Assembly (NCBI GenBank): GCA_027492275.1
Contig: JAPUFC010000065.1
Location: 62,001 to 126,000 of the forward strand
Length of the DNA: 64,000 bases
Reading direction: 5' to 3'
From: Mesorhizobium sp.
Lineage (GTDB): Bacteria > Pseudomonadota > Alphaproteobacteria > Rhizobiales > Rhizobiaceae
This document shows positions 1 to 9,497 of this stretch, piece by piece; positions within the stretch are counted from its first letter, which is position 1; each line of letters starts with the position of its first letter. The notes under the pieces were generated by a model, which had not been told where the DNA came from, searched no databases, and was given only the letters and a program-made list of their open reading frames with translations. The position numbers were made by a program, and so were the translations under genes.

Positions 1-126
1 GACCATGAAGATCCAGAACGACCACAGGCCGCGCCGGTTGGCCTTGAAGTTCTCCAGCCTGCGCCGGTTGAGCGGCGAGAGCCACGGTCGCTTCACGGGC
101 GTTGCGACGGTCGCGGCGGCGTCCAT
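1..126 (-). CDS. yejE: Peptide/microcin C-type ABC transporter permease YejE, N-terminal part only
   Basis: The gene runs off the left edge; only the first 42 codons are present. They read from an ATG at 124-126 and contain the LNRRRLENFKANRRG stretch followed by the start of a hydrophobic helix (LWSFWIF), which is the usual amino end of YejE-type inner-membrane permeases. The start codon overlaps the stop codon of the upstream yejB (TGATG), so the two permease subunits are translationally coupled. In the family YejE pairs with YejB to form the membrane channel of a peptide importer powered by the ATPase YejF, which would lie beyond the window. Identity rests on a short fragment plus context. 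Confidence 0.85.
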   Translation of the reverse strand, partial: MDAAATVATPVKRPWLSPLNRRRLENFKANRRGLWSFWIFMV

Positions 127-1217
127 CAGACGTCCCTCCGCTCGAAGTCGATGCGCGGGTCGATCCAGGTGTAGGTCAGGTCCGAGATCAGGCTGACGAA
201 CAGGCCGATGAGCGAGAAGATGTAGAGGTTGGCGAAGACGACCGGATAGTCGCGGTCGAGCACCGAGCGGAAGCCGAGAAGGCCCAGCCCGTCGAGCGAG
301 AAGATGTTCTCGATCAGCAGCGAGCCGGTGAAGAAGGCCGAGATGAAGGCGCCCGGAAAGCCGGCGATGACGATCAGCATCGCATTGCGGAAGACGTGGC
401 CGTAGAGCACCTGTCTTTCCGAAAGACCCTTGGCGCGGGCGGTGACGACGTACTGCTTGCGGATTTCCTCGAGGAAGGAATTCTTGGTCAGCAGCGTGGT
501 GGTGGCGAAGGCCGACAGGACCATGGCCGTCAGCGGCAGCGCCAGGTGCCAGAAATAGTCGAGGATGCGCTCCGGCCACGACATCTGCGACCAGCCCTCG
601 GAAGTGAGGCCGCGCAGCGGGAACCAGTCGAAGAAGGAGCCGCCGGCGAACAGCACCATCAGCAGGATGGCGAAGAGGAAGCCCGGAATCGCATAGCCGA
701 CGATGACGACGCCGCTGGTCCACACGTCGAAGGCCGAGCCGTCCTTGACCGCCTTGCGGATGCCGAGCGGAATGGAGATCAGGTAGGAGAGCAGCGTGAT
801 CCACAGGCCGAGCGAGATCGACACCGGCATCTTTTCCAGGATGAGGTCGAGCACCGAGATGTCGCGGAAATAGCTCTGGCCGAAATCGAAGCGGGCATAG
901 TTCCACAGCATCAGGCCGAAGCGCTCGAGCGGCGGCCTGTCGAAACCAAACTGTTTTTCCAGCTTGGCGATGAATTCCGGGTCCAGCCCCTGCGCGCCGC
1001 GATAGCGCGACGAGCCTTCGCCGCCCTGCTCCATGCCGGCGGGAGGGATTTCCGCGCCGCCACCGGACAGGCGGTCGTTGGTCTGGCCGGTGAGCTTGGC
1101 GATGACCTGCTCGACGGGACCGCCGGGCGCGAACTGGATGACGGCGAAGGAGATCGCCATGATGCCGAACAGCGTCGGGATCATCAGAAGGATGCGGCGG
1201 AGGATATAGGCGCCCAT
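126..1217 (-). CDS. yejB: Peptide/microcin C-type ABC transporter permease YejB
   Basis: 363-residue inner-membrane permease of the binding-protein-dependent transport family. It starts with the typical first transmembrane helix ([19 protein letters not shown]), has a periplasmic insert rich in Gly and Glu at about residues 45-75, and carries the cytoplasmic EAA loop that contacts the ATPase ([20 protein letters not shown], about residues 250-270). The length and insert are typical of YejB rather than of the shorter DppB. It lies 42 nt after a solute-binding protein gene and overlaps yejE. Role: channel half for uptake of oligopeptides or peptide-nucleotide antibiotics. Confidence 0.93.
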   Translation of the reverse strand: MGAYILRRILLMIPTLFGIMAISFAVIQFAPGGPVEQVIAKLTGQTNDRLSGGGAEIPPAGMEQGGEGSSRYRGAQGLDPEFIAKLEKQFGFDRPPLERFGLMLWNYARFDFGQSYFRDISVLDLILEKMPVSISLGLWITLLSYLISIPLGIRKAVKDGSAFDVWTSGVVIVGYAIPGFLFAILLMVLFAGGSFFDWFPLRGLTSEGWSQMSWPERILDYFWHLALPLTAMVLSAFATTTLLTKNSFLEEIRKQYVVTARAKGLSERQVLYGHVFRNAMLIVIAGFPGAFISAFFTGSLLIENIFSLDGLGLLGFRSVLDRDYPVVFANLYIFSLIGLFVSLISDLTYTWIDPRIDFERRDV

Positions 1218-1259
1218 CAGGCGGCGCTCCCGGGAGCGTTGTCCATCGCGATGCCTGCG

Positions 1260-3113
1260 CTATCCCTTGCCAATCGCCTTCGCCCTGTCCCTGTCCAGCC
1301 ACCACATCGCCTCGACCGGAAAGCCGTAGTCCGGCTTCGGCTCGACGAAGCCGAACATGTCCCAGAAGGCGGCGCGGTGATTCGCGGCATACCAACATGG
1401 AATCCAGTCGTGGCGCGCGCGCAAGAGCCGGTCGAGCGCGCGCATGGCGGTGACGAGGCTTTCGCGGTCATGCGCCGGGCCGACGGCCTCCACCAGCGCG
1501 TCCACGGCCGGGTCGGCGGTGCCGGGATAGTTGCGCGAGCCCTGCACGCCGACGGCGCTGGAATGGAAAAGGTTGAACATGTCGTCCACGGTCGGCGTCG
1601 CCGTGAAGGACAGCGCCATCATGACGAGGTCGAAGTCGAAGATCTTCTGCCGCGCCTCGTACTGCGTCGAATCGACAAGCCGGATGGCGGCGTCGATGCC
1701 GATGGCCTTCATGGTCTCGACCCAGGGCGAGCAGAGCCGCACGAAGGTGTCGTCGTCCACCAGCAGTTCCACCGAGAGGCGCTGGCCCCTGTCATTGGCC
1801 AGGCTGCCGCCCGACCGCGTCCATCCCGCCTCGGCCAGCAGGGCGGACGCCTCGCCCAGAAGCCTGCGGTCGCGGCCGGAGCCGTTCGACACCGGTTGCA
1901 GCACGGCCTCGCCGAACGTCTCGTCGGGAATCCTGCCGCGCCACGGCTCCAGCAGCGCCAGTTCGGCCGGCGAGGGCAGGCCGTCGGCGCGGTAGTCGGA
2001 GCGCTCGAAACAGGACTGCGAGCGCTCGTAGGAATCGTAGAAGAGGTTGCGGCGCGTCCATTCGAAGTCGAAGCACAGGCCGATGGCGCGGCGCACGCGC
2101 GGGTCGCGGAATTTTTCCCGCCGCTGGTTGAGCGCCATGGCCTGCATGGCGGGCCGCCGCTCGCTCGGGAACTCGCGCCTGACGACGCGGCCGTCGCGCA
2201 GCGCGGGAAAATCGTAGCCGGTCGCCCAGACGCGCGCGGTGAATTCCTGCCGGTAGAGGATCTCGCCCTTCTTGAAGGCCTCGAACGCCGCCTGCCGGTC
2301 CTGGTAGAACTCGATGCGCAGCCGGTCGAAATTGTAGAGGCCGCGATTGACGGGAAGGTCGCGCCCCCAATAGTCGGCGACGCGCTCATATTCGATGAAC
2401 TGGCCGGCGGAGAACCGACCGACCCTGTAGGGCCCGGAGCCGGGCACCGGCCTGATTTGCGAGGAATCGAACGGGTTCGCCTCGAAGAATTTTCTGGACA
2501 GGATCGGGAAGGTGGCGACGTTCAGGATGGTGCGCGCCGACTGCTTTCCGGAAAAGGTCAGCCGCAGCTCGGCGTCGGACAGGGCGACGGCCTCCACCAT
2601 CTGGACGAGCGGCAGGTAAAAGCTCGGATGGCCGTCCTTCTTGAACAGGGTGTAGGTGAAGGCCGCGTCCCCGGCCGTCAGCGGCGAGCCGTCGTGGAAG
2701 CGCGCCTCCGGCCGCAGCCTGAAGGTGAAGCTGTTGCGGTCCGACGCGATCGTGACGCTCTCGGCCAGCAGACCGTAGACTGCGTCCGGCTCGTCCAGCG
2801 CCTCCTCCATCAGCGAATCGAAGCACATCTCCATGCGCGGCGGCGCCTCGCCGCGGGCGACGAAGCTGTTCAGCGTATTGAAGGTGAGCACGCTCTGGTT
2901 GAAGAACCAGTTCGGCGGCGAAAAGTTGAAGACGCCGCCCTTCGGCGCGTCGGCGTTCACATAGGCGAAATGGCTGAAGCCGGGCGGATATTTCAGCTCG
3001 CCGAAGGCCGAGAGCCCGTGCAGCGGCACGCCGGTGGCGCTGTCGGCGAAGGCCCTGCCGGGCAGGAGGGCTGTCGCCGCGGCGGAGGCCAGGAACGCGC
3101 GCCGGCTGATCAT
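1260..3113 (-). CDS. yejA: Extracellular solute-binding protein, YejA-like (second of two tandem copies)
   Basis: 617-residue periplasmic family-5 solute-binding protein. The ATG at 3111-3113 is chosen because it is preceded by a purine-rich ribosome site (GGGGGAAGG) and begins a twin-arginine-like signal peptide (MISRRAFLASAAATALLPGRAFA). The reading frame is open further upstream but that extension has no signal. Motifs include PAFTYxNADAPKGG-type N-lobe sequence (YVNADAPKGG), LTAGDAAFTYTLFK and VNRGLYNFDRLRIEFYQD, as in YejA. It lies 34 nt after its paralogue and 42 nt before yejB. Presumably it delivers a peptide ligand to YejBE; the two binding proteins may differ in ligand. Confidence 0.9.
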   Translation of the reverse strand: MISRRAFLASAAATALLPGRAFADSATGVPLHGLSAFGELKYPPGFSHFAYVNADAPKGGVFNFSPPNWFFNQSVLTFNTLNSFVARGEAPPRMEMCFDSLMEEALDEPDAVYGLLAESVTIASDRNSFTFRLRPEARFHDGSPLTAGDAAFTYTLFKKDGHPSFYLPLVQMVEAVALSDAELRLTFSGKQSARTILNVATFPILSRKFFEANPFDSSQIRPVPGSGPYRVGRFSAGQFIEYERVADYWGRDLPVNRGLYNFDRLRIEFYQDRQAAFEAFKKGEILYRQEFTARVWATGYDFPALRDGRVVRREFPSERRPAMQAMALNQRREKFRDPRVRRAIGLCFDFEWTRRNLFYDSYERSQSCFERSDYRADGLPSPAELALLEPWRGRIPDETFGEAVLQPVSNGSGRDRRLLGEASALLAEAGWTRSGGSLANDRGQRLSVELLVDDDTFVRLCSPWVETMKAIGIDAAIRLVDSTQYEARQKIFDFDLVMMALSFTATPTVDDMFNLFHSSAVGVQGSRNYPGTADPAVDALVEAVGPAHDRESLVTAMRALDRLLRARHDWIPCWYAANHRAAFWDMFGFVEPKPDYGFPVEAMWWLDRDRAKAIGKG

Positions 3114-3147
3114 GAGCCTTCCCCCTCGCCCGCCCTCGTCCGCGACC

Positions 3148-5109
3148 TCAGCGGTATTTCGCGGCCAGCGCCGCTTCCTTCTGCGGGTCGATCCACCAGG
3201 ATTCGACGTCGGGGCCGATATAGTCGGGCTGCGTGTCGGGCACGCCGAACTTGTTCCAGTAGGCGAGCCAGACGACCGGCCGCGTGTATTGGGGAACGAG
3301 GTAGAAGTTCCACAGCAGGACACGGTCCAGCGCGCGGGTGGCGGCGACGAGATCGTCGCGGTCGGTGGCGAAGATGACGCGCTTCACCAGCGCGTCGACC
3401 ACGGGGTTCCTGATGCCCGACAGGTTGCGGGAGCCGGGCGTGTCGGCTGCCTTGCCGGACCAGAAATCGCGCTGCTCGTTGCCGGGCGAATCGGACTGCG
3501 CCGGCACGGTGGTCAGCATGTCGAAGTCGAAATTGTTGACGCGGTTGACGTACTGGTTGGCGTCGACGATGCGCAGCGTCGCGGCGATGCCGACCTTGCG
3601 CAGCATGTTGATGTAGGGGTTGCAGATGATCTCGTCGGTCTCGCTGCGGCCGAGGAACTCGATCGTGAAGACCTCGCCGGTCTTCCCGTTGGTCATCCTG
3701 CCGTCGCGGATCGCCCAGCCGGCCTCGCCGAACAGGCGCACCACCTCGCGCAGATGCGTTCGCTCCGGCTGCGGCGGGGTCGCCGGCGCCGGCTGCGGCC
3801 GGTCGCCTTCCCTGGGCGCGGGCTGTTCGTAGACCGGCAGCGTGTAGGGCCTGGTGAAAACCTCGGCGGGAAGCTGGTCCCTGTACCGGTCGAGGATCTC
3901 CAGCTCCTTGCCTTCCGGCAGGCCGCTCGACGCCAGCTCGCTGCCGACGAAGAAGCTCTGCACGCGCGTGTTGAAGCCGAAGAAGGTGGTGCGGTTCGCG
4001 GTCTCGAAATCATAGGCCCAGGTCAGCGCCCGGCGCACGCGCACGTCCTGGAATTTCGCGCGGCGCATGTTCATGGCGAAACCCTGCATGCTGGCGCGCG
4101 AGGTGGCGGGGAACTCCTTCTTGACCACGTCGCCGACGGTGAAGGCGGGGAAGGTGTAGTAGGTCGCCCAGCGGCGCGAGCTCATCTCGACCTGGATGTC
4201 CTCGAAGCCGCCCTTGGTGAAGGCCTGCCAGGCGGCGTTGTCGTCCTGGAAATAGACATAGCGGCGGCGGTCGAAGTTCTCGCGGCCGACCTTCACCGGC
4301 AGGGAGGCGCCCCAGTAGTCGGGCACGCGCGTCCAGACGATCTCGCTGCCGGGACGGAAGCTCTGGACCTTGTAGGCGGCCGAACCCAGCGGCGTCTCCA
4401 GCGTCGGGCGCGTGATGTCGCGCCTGTTGCCCCTGGCGTCGGTGCCCTCCCACCAGTGCTTCGGCAGGACGGCGAGGTCGCCGATGATCTTGGGCAATTC
4501 GCGGTTGCCCTTCTGGTCGAAGCGGAACTCGATCTCGCGCTCGCCGACGGCCACCGCCTCGGTGACGTTCTCGTAGTAGCGGTTGTACATCGGGCTGTTG
4601 GCCTTCAGCACGGTGAAGGACCAGATGACGTCCTCGACGGTGATCGGCTGACCGTCATGCCAGCGGCCGCGCGGGTCGAGGCGGTAGGTGGCCGACGAAT
4701 AGTCATCGGGATGCTTGTAGGCGTCGGCGACGAGGGCGTGGCTGACGCCCGGCTCGTCGATCGACTGCTCCATCAGCGTGTCGTAGAGCAGGCCGCCGCC
4801 GAAGGCCGCGAAGCCGGCGGCGCCCGTGCCCTGCACGATATAGGCGTTGAAGGAATCGAAGGTGCCGATCACCGTGGCGTTCAGCGTGCCGCCCTTCGGC
4901 GCCTGCGGATTGACGTGGTCGTAGCGCCGGAAGTCGGAACCGTAGCGGGATTCGCCGATCAGGGAGGAGCTGGCGTGCCATTCCCCGGCGGTTCCGCCCT
5001 TGGTCGGCGTCTGGGCCGGCGCCTGGGCCGCCAGGCGTCCGGGCAGCATCGAGAGGCCCGCGGCGGCCATACCGGCCTTGAGCACCAACCGCCTGTCCAG
5101 AACAATCAT
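3148..5109 (-). CDS. yejA: Extracellular solute-binding protein, YejA-like (first of two tandem copies)
   Basis: 653-residue periplasmic solute-binding protein and paralogue of the next gene downstream. The ATG at 5107-5109 is preferred: GAGGTG lies just upstream and the protein then starts with a signal peptide (RRLVLKAGMAAAGLSMLPG...AQA). The mature part has the YDHVNPQAPKGG signature, ITVEDVIWSFTVLKANSP and VGRENFDRRRYVYFQDDNAA, all typical of the YejA family. A Pro-rich loop at about residues 440-470 (PAPREGDRPQPAPATPPQP) is unusual. It is the first gene of the importer operon; a terminator-like hairpin of the preceding cytochrome gene lies just upstream. Confidence 0.9.
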   Translation of the reverse strand: MIVLDRRLVLKAGMAAAGLSMLPGRLAAQAPAQTPTKGGTAGEWHASSSLIGESRYGSDFRRYDHVNPQAPKGGTLNATVIGTFDSFNAYIVQGTGAAGFAAFGGGLLYDTLMEQSIDEPGVSHALVADAYKHPDDYSSATYRLDPRGRWHDGQPITVEDVIWSFTVLKANSPMYNRYYENVTEAVAVGEREIEFRFDQKGNRELPKIIGDLAVLPKHWWEGTDARGNRRDITRPTLETPLGSAAYKVQSFRPGSEIVWTRVPDYWGASLPVKVGRENFDRRRYVYFQDDNAAWQAFTKGGFEDIQVEMSSRRWATYYTFPAFTVGDVVKKEFPATSRASMQGFAMNMRRAKFQDVRVRRALTWAYDFETANRTTFFGFNTRVQSFFVGSELASSGLPEGKELEILDRYRDQLPAEVFTRPYTLPVYEQPAPREGDRPQPAPATPPQPERTHLREVVRLFGEAGWAIRDGRMTNGKTGEVFTIEFLGRSETDEIICNPYINMLRKVGIAATLRIVDANQYVNRVNNFDFDMLTTVPAQSDSPGNEQRDFWSGKAADTPGSRNLSGIRNPVVDALVKRVIFATDRDDLVAATRALDRVLLWNFYLVPQYTRPVVWLAYWNKFGVPDTQPDYIGPDVESWWIDPQKEAALAAKYR

Positions 5110-5173
5110 CCGCACCTCGTCACGACCCGCGCGGCGAACCGGTAGAATTTCCGCGCCACCCGGCCTGTGTAAC

Positions 5174-5202
5174 AAAAAAAGCCGGGGTCAACCCGGCTTT
5201 TT
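5174..5202 (-). terminator. Rho-independent terminator of the cytochrome c gene
   Basis: On the minus strand a GC stem (AAAGCCGGG / CCCGGCTTT with a short loop) is followed by seven T residues. It lies 25 nt after the cytochrome c stop codon and before the solute-binding protein start, so it separates the two transcripts. Confidence 0.8.
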
Positions 5203-5227
5203 CATGGTCGTGCGGATTACAATTTCG

Positions 5228-5956
5228 TCATTGCGCGGGGGCCGGCGCGGCCGGAGCGTTTTCCGCCGGGGCGGCAGGCGCAGGGGCCGCAGGCGCACTT
5301 TCAGCCGGCGCGGCCGGAGCAGCCTCGGCAGGAGCGGCGGGCTGCGCCGGCGGCGTCTCGGCCGGCGACGACGCGTTCTCCGGCGCGGGAGCGGCCGGCA
5401 CCTCGGGAAGCGGCGCGGGGCTGTCGGCCAGCGTGCGCAAATAGGCGATCAGGTCGGCGCGCTCCTTCGGGTTCTTCAACCCGGCGAAGCCCATGGCCGT
5501 GCCCTTCACCAGACCTTTGGGCGACAGCAGGAAATGGTCGAGATGATCGTAGTCCCAGACGACGGAGCCGCCCTGCGAGAACTCCTTCATGGCGCCCGAA
5601 TAGGCGAAGCCCTCATGCGAGGCAACCGGGCGGGTGACGACGCCGTAGAGGTTCGGACCGACCTTGTTGGCGCCGCCCTTGTCGATCGTGTGGCAGGCCG
5701 AGCACTTCTTCTCGACCGCCATGCCGGCGTTGACGTCGGCGGAGGCGAGGCGAACGGCGATCGGCTCGACCGCGTCGGCGGCGGGGGCTCCGCCTGCGGC
5801 TTCCGCCTCGACCGCCTCGATATGGAAGCCCGACTTCTCCGGCACCGGGGCCGCGAAGATGCCGTCCGACAGGATTCCCACCGAGAAGACGACGAACACG
5901 ACGCCGAGGAACGCGCCGATCAGCTTGTTGAATTCGAAGGAGTCCATATGCCCCAT
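5228..5956 (-). CDS. Membrane-anchored c-type cytochrome (CycM-like) with Ala/Pro-rich tail
   Basis: A single N-terminal transmembrane helix ([18 protein letters not shown]) is followed by a class I cytochrome c domain. The haem site is CSACH and the axial Met lies in [19 protein letters not shown] between them is also conserved. The last 60 residues are almost only Ala, Pro and Glu, a low-complexity tail likely to extend into the periplasm. The ATG at 5954-5956 is chosen because AAGGGAG lies 6 nt upstream; a second ATG 9 nt downstream is possible. Family members carry electrons from the bc1 complex to terminal oxidases. It is divergent from kdsB. Confidence 0.88.
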   Translation of the reverse strand: MGHMDSFEFNKLIGAFLGVVFVVFSVGILSDGIFAAPVPEKSGFHIEAVEAEAAGGAPAADAVEPIAVRLASADVNAGMAVEKKCSACHTIDKGGANKVGPNLYGVVTRPVASHEGFAYSGAMKEFSQGGSVVWDYDHLDHFLLSPKGLVKGTAMGFAGLKNPKERADLIAYLRTLADSPAPLPEVPAAPAPENASSPAETPPAQPAAPAEAAPAAPAESAPAAPAPAAPAENAPAAPAPAQ

Positions 5957-6147
5957 GCTCCCTTGCCGGGTGTCGACATTGCCGACGCAAGGCAAGCCCG
6001 CGCAAGACAGATCGGCACGTTCCGGCGGTACCGGAAAATTCGCGCGGAAACTAGGTCTTTTGTCGGACCGTTGCAACACCTATAAGGGCGGCGTCCGGTG
6101 AGACGTTTTGCCACTTTCGAGACCCCCGTCGCCCGCTTCCGCTCCCC

Positions 6148-6879
6148 ATGTCCCTGCTCATCCTCATCCCCGCCCGCATGGCCTCGACGCGACTGCCCGG
6201 CAAGCCGCTGGCCGACATAGCGGGGCGGCCGATGATCGCGCATGTCGCGGCGCGCGCGGCGGAAAGCGGGCTCGGCCGCGTGGTGGTCGCCACCGACACG
6301 GCCGCCGTCGCCGAGGCGGTGCGCGCGGACGGGTTCGAGGCGGTAATGACCAGGGCGGACCATCCGTCCGGCTCGGACCGCATCTTCGAGGCGCTGCGGG
6401 CGGTCGACCCAAAGGGCAGCGTCGAGACCGTCGTCAACGTGCAGGGCGACCTGCCGACCATCGATCCCGCCGCGATCCGCGCCGTGCTGCGGCCCTTCGC
6501 CGATCCCGCCGTCGACATCGCCACGCTCGGCGTCGAGATCGAGCGCGAGGAGGAGAAGGCCAGCCCCAACGTGGTCAAGATCGTCGGCTCGCCGGTCGCC
6601 GCGCAGCGCTTGCGGGCGCTCTATTTCACCCGCGCCACCGCGCCCTGGGGCGAGGGCCCGCTCTATCATCATGTCGGCCTCTACGCCTATCGCCGGTCAG
6701 CGCTGTCGCGCTTCGTGGCGCTGCCCCCCTCGCCGCTGGAACAGCGCGAGCGGCTGGAGCAGCTTCGCGCGCTGGAAGCCGGCATGCGCATCGACGCGGA
6801 GATCATCCGCACCGTGCCGCTCGGCGTCGACACGCCCGAGGACCTCGAGCGCGCCCGCGCCCTTCTGAACCACCGCTGA
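6148..6879 (+). CDS. kdsB: 3-deoxy-manno-octulosonate cytidylyltransferase (CMP-KDO synthetase)
   Basis: 243 residues, the usual length for KdsB. The nucleotide-binding signature [18 protein letters not shown] stands at the N-terminus, followed by [19 protein letters not shown] and VVNVQGDLP. All are diagnostic for KdsB, which activates KDO with CTP for lipid A-core synthesis in the cytoplasm. No strong ribosome site is visible, but the protein begins where the family does. pheA follows after 11 nt, suggesting co-transcription, although the two pathways are unrelated. Confidence 0.95.
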   Translation: MSLLILIPARMASTRLPGKPLADIAGRPMIAHVAARAAESGLGRVVVATDTAAVAEAVRADGFEAVMTRADHPSGSDRIFEALRAVDPKGSVETVVNVQGDLPTIDPAAIRAVLRPFADPAVDIATLGVEIEREEEKASPNVVKIVGSPVAAQRLRALYFTRATAPWGEGPLYHHVGLYAYRRSALSRFVALPPSPLEQRERLEQLRALEAGMRIDAEIIRTVPLGVDTPEDLERARALLNHR

Positions 6880-6890
6880 AAGCAAGACAC

Positions 6891-7757
6891 ATGGCTCCCG
6901 AAAAAACCAACCGCATCGCGTTCCAGGGCGAGCCCGGCGCCAATTCGGACACGGCGTGCCGCAACGTCTTTCCGGCGATGGAGCCGCTTCCCTGCGCCAC
7001 CTTCGAGGACGCCTTCGCGGCGGTGGAGACCGGCAAGGCGGACCTCGCCATGATCCCGATCGAGAACACGATCGCCGGCCGCGTCGCCGACATCCACCAC
7101 ATCCTGCCGGAATCGAAGCTGCACATCATCGGCGAGTATTTCCTGCCGATCCATTTCCAGCTCATGGTGCTGCCGGGGGTCGGGCGCGACGAGATCAGGA
7201 CCGTCCACAGCCACATCCATGCGCTCGGCCAATGCCGCAAGTACATCCGCAGGAACGGCTGGAAGGGCGTGGTGGCGGGCGACACCGCCGGCGCGGCCAA
7301 GCTGGTGGCGGAGACCGGCGAGCGCGACATGGCGGCGCTGGCGCCGCGGCTGGCCGCCAGCCTCTACGGCATGGACATCCTGGAGGAGAACGTCGAGGAC
7401 ACCGACAGCAACGTCACGCGCTTCGTCGTTTTGACCCGCAGCAAGGCGTGGGCAGAGCGGCCGGCCCCCGACGCCCGGATGATGACGACCTTCATCTTCC
7501 GCGTCCGCAACGTGCCGGCGGCGCTGTACAAGGCGATGGGCGGCTTCGCCACCAACGGCGTCAACATGACCAAACTGGAAAGCTACCAGCTCGGCGCCTT
7601 CACGGCGACGCAGTTCTATGCCGACATCGAGGGCCATCCCGAGGACCCCAACGTCAAGCTGGCGCTGGACGAATTGCGGTTCTTCTCGCGCGAGGTCCGC
7701 ATCCTCGGCGTCTACCCGGCCAGCCTGTCGCGCGAGGAGTGGAACGCGCCCGACTGA
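6891..7757 (+). CDS. pheA: Prephenate dehydratase
   Basis: 288 residues. The catalytic domain starts at RIAFQGEPGANSD and carries the IPIENTIAGRV segment and the VTRFVVL motif that contains the catalytic Thr-Arg-Phe. A C-terminal ACT domain (about residues 200-280) with GVNMTKLESYQ binds phenylalanine for feedback inhibition. There is no chorismate mutase domain, so this is the monofunctional form. It converts prephenate to phenylpyruvate. The frame is open far upstream, but the ATG at 6891 gives the family N-terminus and lies just after kdsB. It converges with nudC with only 4 nt between stops. Confidence 0.95.
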   Translation: MAPEKTNRIAFQGEPGANSDTACRNVFPAMEPLPCATFEDAFAAVETGKADLAMIPIENTIAGRVADIHHILPESKLHIIGEYFLPIHFQLMVLPGVGRDEIRTVHSHIHALGQCRKYIRRNGWKGVVAGDTAGAAKLVAETGERDMAALAPRLAASLYGMDILEENVEDTDSNVTRFVVLTRSKAWAERPAPDARMMTTFIFRVRNVPAALYKAMGGFATNGVNMTKLESYQLGAFTATQFYADIEGHPEDPNVKLALDELRFFSREVRILGVYPASLSREEWNAPD

Positions 7758-7761
7758 GCCT

Positions 7762-8703
7762 TCAGCTTCTCTCCACCCAGGCGCGGACGAGATGGTGCGC
7801 GATGGCGCCGGGCATCGGCGTCTTCAGCCCTTCCGGATGCGTGCCGGCGAGCATCGCCCGGACCTCGTCGCGCGAGAACCAGCGGCAATCCTCCAGTTCG
7901 GCGGCGTCGAAGGCGATGGCGTCGCCCAGCGCCTCGCCGAAGCAGCCGATCATCAGGGAATGCGGGAACGGCCAGGGCTGCGAGGCGTGGTAGACGACGC
8001 GGCCGAGCCTGATGCCGGATTCCTCCAGCGTCTCGCGGCGCACCGCGTCCTCGATCGTCTCGCCGGGCTCAACGAAGCCGGCGAGCGTCGAATACATGCC
8101 CGGCGCGAAGTGCCGGCTGCGCCCGAGCAGGCATTTTTCGCCGAGCACGGTCAGCATGATGACGACCGGGTCGGTGCGCGGGAAATGGTCGGCCCCGCAC
8201 CCCTCGCAATGGCGGCGATAGCCGCCGGCGCGCATGCCGGTCTCGTGGCCGCAGCGGCCGCAGAAGCGATGCGTCGCATGCCAGGTCAGCAGCGCCGCGC
8301 CCTGCGCCACCTGGCCGAGACCGTCCGGCGCCAGCAGGTTCTGGATGAACAGGGAGCGGTGGTCGACGGCCTTGATGGAGGCGGGCAGCGCCTCCGGCTC
8401 CAGGGCCTGCGCCAAAGCTAGAACTGGGCCCTCCGGCGAGCGGCCGAGCAGGATGGCCGCCTGCGGGTCGAGGCCGAGCGCGCCGGCCTCTCCCGGCCCG
8501 AAATAGGGCTCCAGCCTGTCGCCGGACGCCTTCATCAGCAGGCGGCCGCCGCCGATCAGCAGCAGGCGGACGGCAGGGTCGCGCAGCGCCACGGCGACCG
8601 AATCGTCGGCGCGCTTCTCGGATTCGCGCTCGAGCGTGTTGCCGGCGAAGGCGACGAAGCGGCTGGCTTCCGTTTCGGGCGCGTCGAAAAGGGCGAAGGG
8701 CAT
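7762..8703 (-). CDS. nudC: NAD(+) diphosphatase NudC
   Basis: 313 residues in the NudC arrangement: an N-terminal NUDIX-like domain, a zinc ribbon (CGRCG ... CEGCG, about residues 148-170) and the catalytic Nudix domain. The Nudix box reads GFVEPGETIEDAVRRETLEE with the following SGI, and the NudC-specific SQPWPFPHSLM follows. It hydrolyses NADH or NAD to NMN and AMP and can remove NAD caps from RNA. It lies 47 nt downstream of the HIT gene on the same strand, so both nucleotide hydrolases are probably co-transcribed. Confidence 0.95.
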   Translation of the reverse strand: MPFALFDAPETEASRFVAFAGNTLERESEKRADDSVAVALRDPAVRLLLIGGGRLLMKASGDRLEPYFGPGEAGALGLDPQAAILLGRSPEGPVLALAQALEPEALPASIKAVDHRSLFIQNLLAPDGLGQVAQGAALLTWHATHRFCGRCGHETGMRAGGYRRHCEGCGADHFPRTDPVVIMLTVLGEKCLLGRSRHFAPGMYSTLAGFVEPGETIEDAVRRETLEESGIRLGRVVYHASQPWPFPHSLMIGCFGEALGDAIAFDAAELEDCRWFSRDEVRAMLAGTHPEGLKTPMPGAIAHHLVRAWVERS

Positions 8704-8750
8704 CGGCTGCTCTGGGGGCTGCTCTGGGGATCGGACTGGAGGACGGCCGC

Positions 8751-9170
8751 TTATAGCGCCGCCTTGAGCGTTTCGGCAAACCGGTGCAGCGCTTCGCGCG
8801 AGTAGCTCTCGCGCAACCCATGGCCCCAGACCGGGCCGGGCCAGTTCGGATCGCCCTCGCTGCGCGCGACGACGTGGACGTGAAGCTGCCGGACCATGTT
8901 GCCCAGCGCGCCGGTGTTGATCTTGGTGCAGCCGGTGACGCGCTTCAGCGCCTGCGCGACCATGTTGGTCTCGAAGGTGAGCATGGCCTGGTCGAGCGGC
9001 GTGAGGTCATGGACCTCCTCGATGCCGGGCCGCTGCGGCACCAGCAGCACCCACGGCCAGCGGCGGTCGTCCATCAGCCTGAGCTCGCACAAGCCGAGCC
9101 AGATCACATGCTCGCTGTCGGCGTCGAGCCGCGAATCGAGCACGAATCCGCCCTTCAGGCTCGGCAGCAT
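8751..9170 (-). CDS. HIT-domain protein with atypical QxHxH motif
   Basis: 139-residue histidine-triad superfamily protein. The ATG at 9168-9170 is chosen because GAGGGGAAA precedes it; the frame is open further upstream without support. The triad region reads MVRQLHVHVVAR, so the first His of the usual H-x-H-x-H is a Gln while the last two, including the expected nucleophile, remain. CTKINTGALGN matches the nucleotide-binding loop of the family. It is probably a nucleotide hydrolase or transferase; the substrate is not predictable. It is co-directional with nudC. Confidence 0.85.
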   Translation of the reverse strand: MLPSLKGGFVLDSRLDADSEHVIWLGLCELRLMDDRRWPWVLLVPQRPGIEEVHDLTPLDQAMLTFETNMVAQALKRVTGCTKINTGALGNMVRQLHVHVVARSEGDPNWPGPVWGHGLRESYSREALHRFAETLKAAL

Positions 9171-9265
9171 GGCGTTTCCCCTCAACCTGTCACCCAGCGA
9201 AGCTAGAAGCAGAGGCCGCACCCCGCAAGCGGCGGCTGCACATTTTATCGGCAGCCGGCGACGGC

Positions 9266-9294
9266 TTGCAATCGCCCTCCGAAACGCCGATATG
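9266..9294 (+). promoter_or_regulatory. Probable sigma-70-type promoter of the SRP RNA
   Basis: TTGCAA at 9266-9271 and GATATG at 9289-9294 are separated by 17 nt, placing the start site at about 9300-9302, exactly where the SRP RNA helix begins. Confidence 0.55.
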
Positions 9295-9299
9295 GAAGC

Positions 9300-9397
9300 C
9301 GGGAGGCTGGTGGTGGACGAACCACTCGCCAACCGGGTCAGGTCCGGAAGGAAGCAGCCCTAACGAGCTCGGGACGGGTCATCGTTCCAGCCTCCCG
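9300..9397 (+). ncRNA. ffs: Signal recognition particle RNA (4.5S)
   Basis: A roughly 97-nt RNA whose ends pair perfectly (GGGAGGCTGG at 9301-9310 with CCAGCCTCCC at 9387-9396). The apical domain has the invariant GGTCAGG and GGAAGCAGCC sequences around the GGAA tetraloop, the Ffh-binding site. This is the small bacterial SRP RNA without an Alu domain. Its position just upstream of dnaX-ybaB-recR is a common alphaproteobacterial order. Confidence 0.95.
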
Positions 9398-9497
9398 CCT
9401 TCCGCCCGCCCGCCGTGTCCCGGAACCGGCCGGCGCGGCCCGTGCGGGCGACGCTTTCGCCCGGAACCGACGCGACGAGGAGCACTGCGAAAGGCGG

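Noticed and set aside
102-3377. Very long plus-strand open frame opposite the yej genes
   Set aside because: Its sequence is the Arg/Gly/Asp/Val-rich pattern of antisense frames in high-GC DNA; the minus strand encodes clear transporter proteins.
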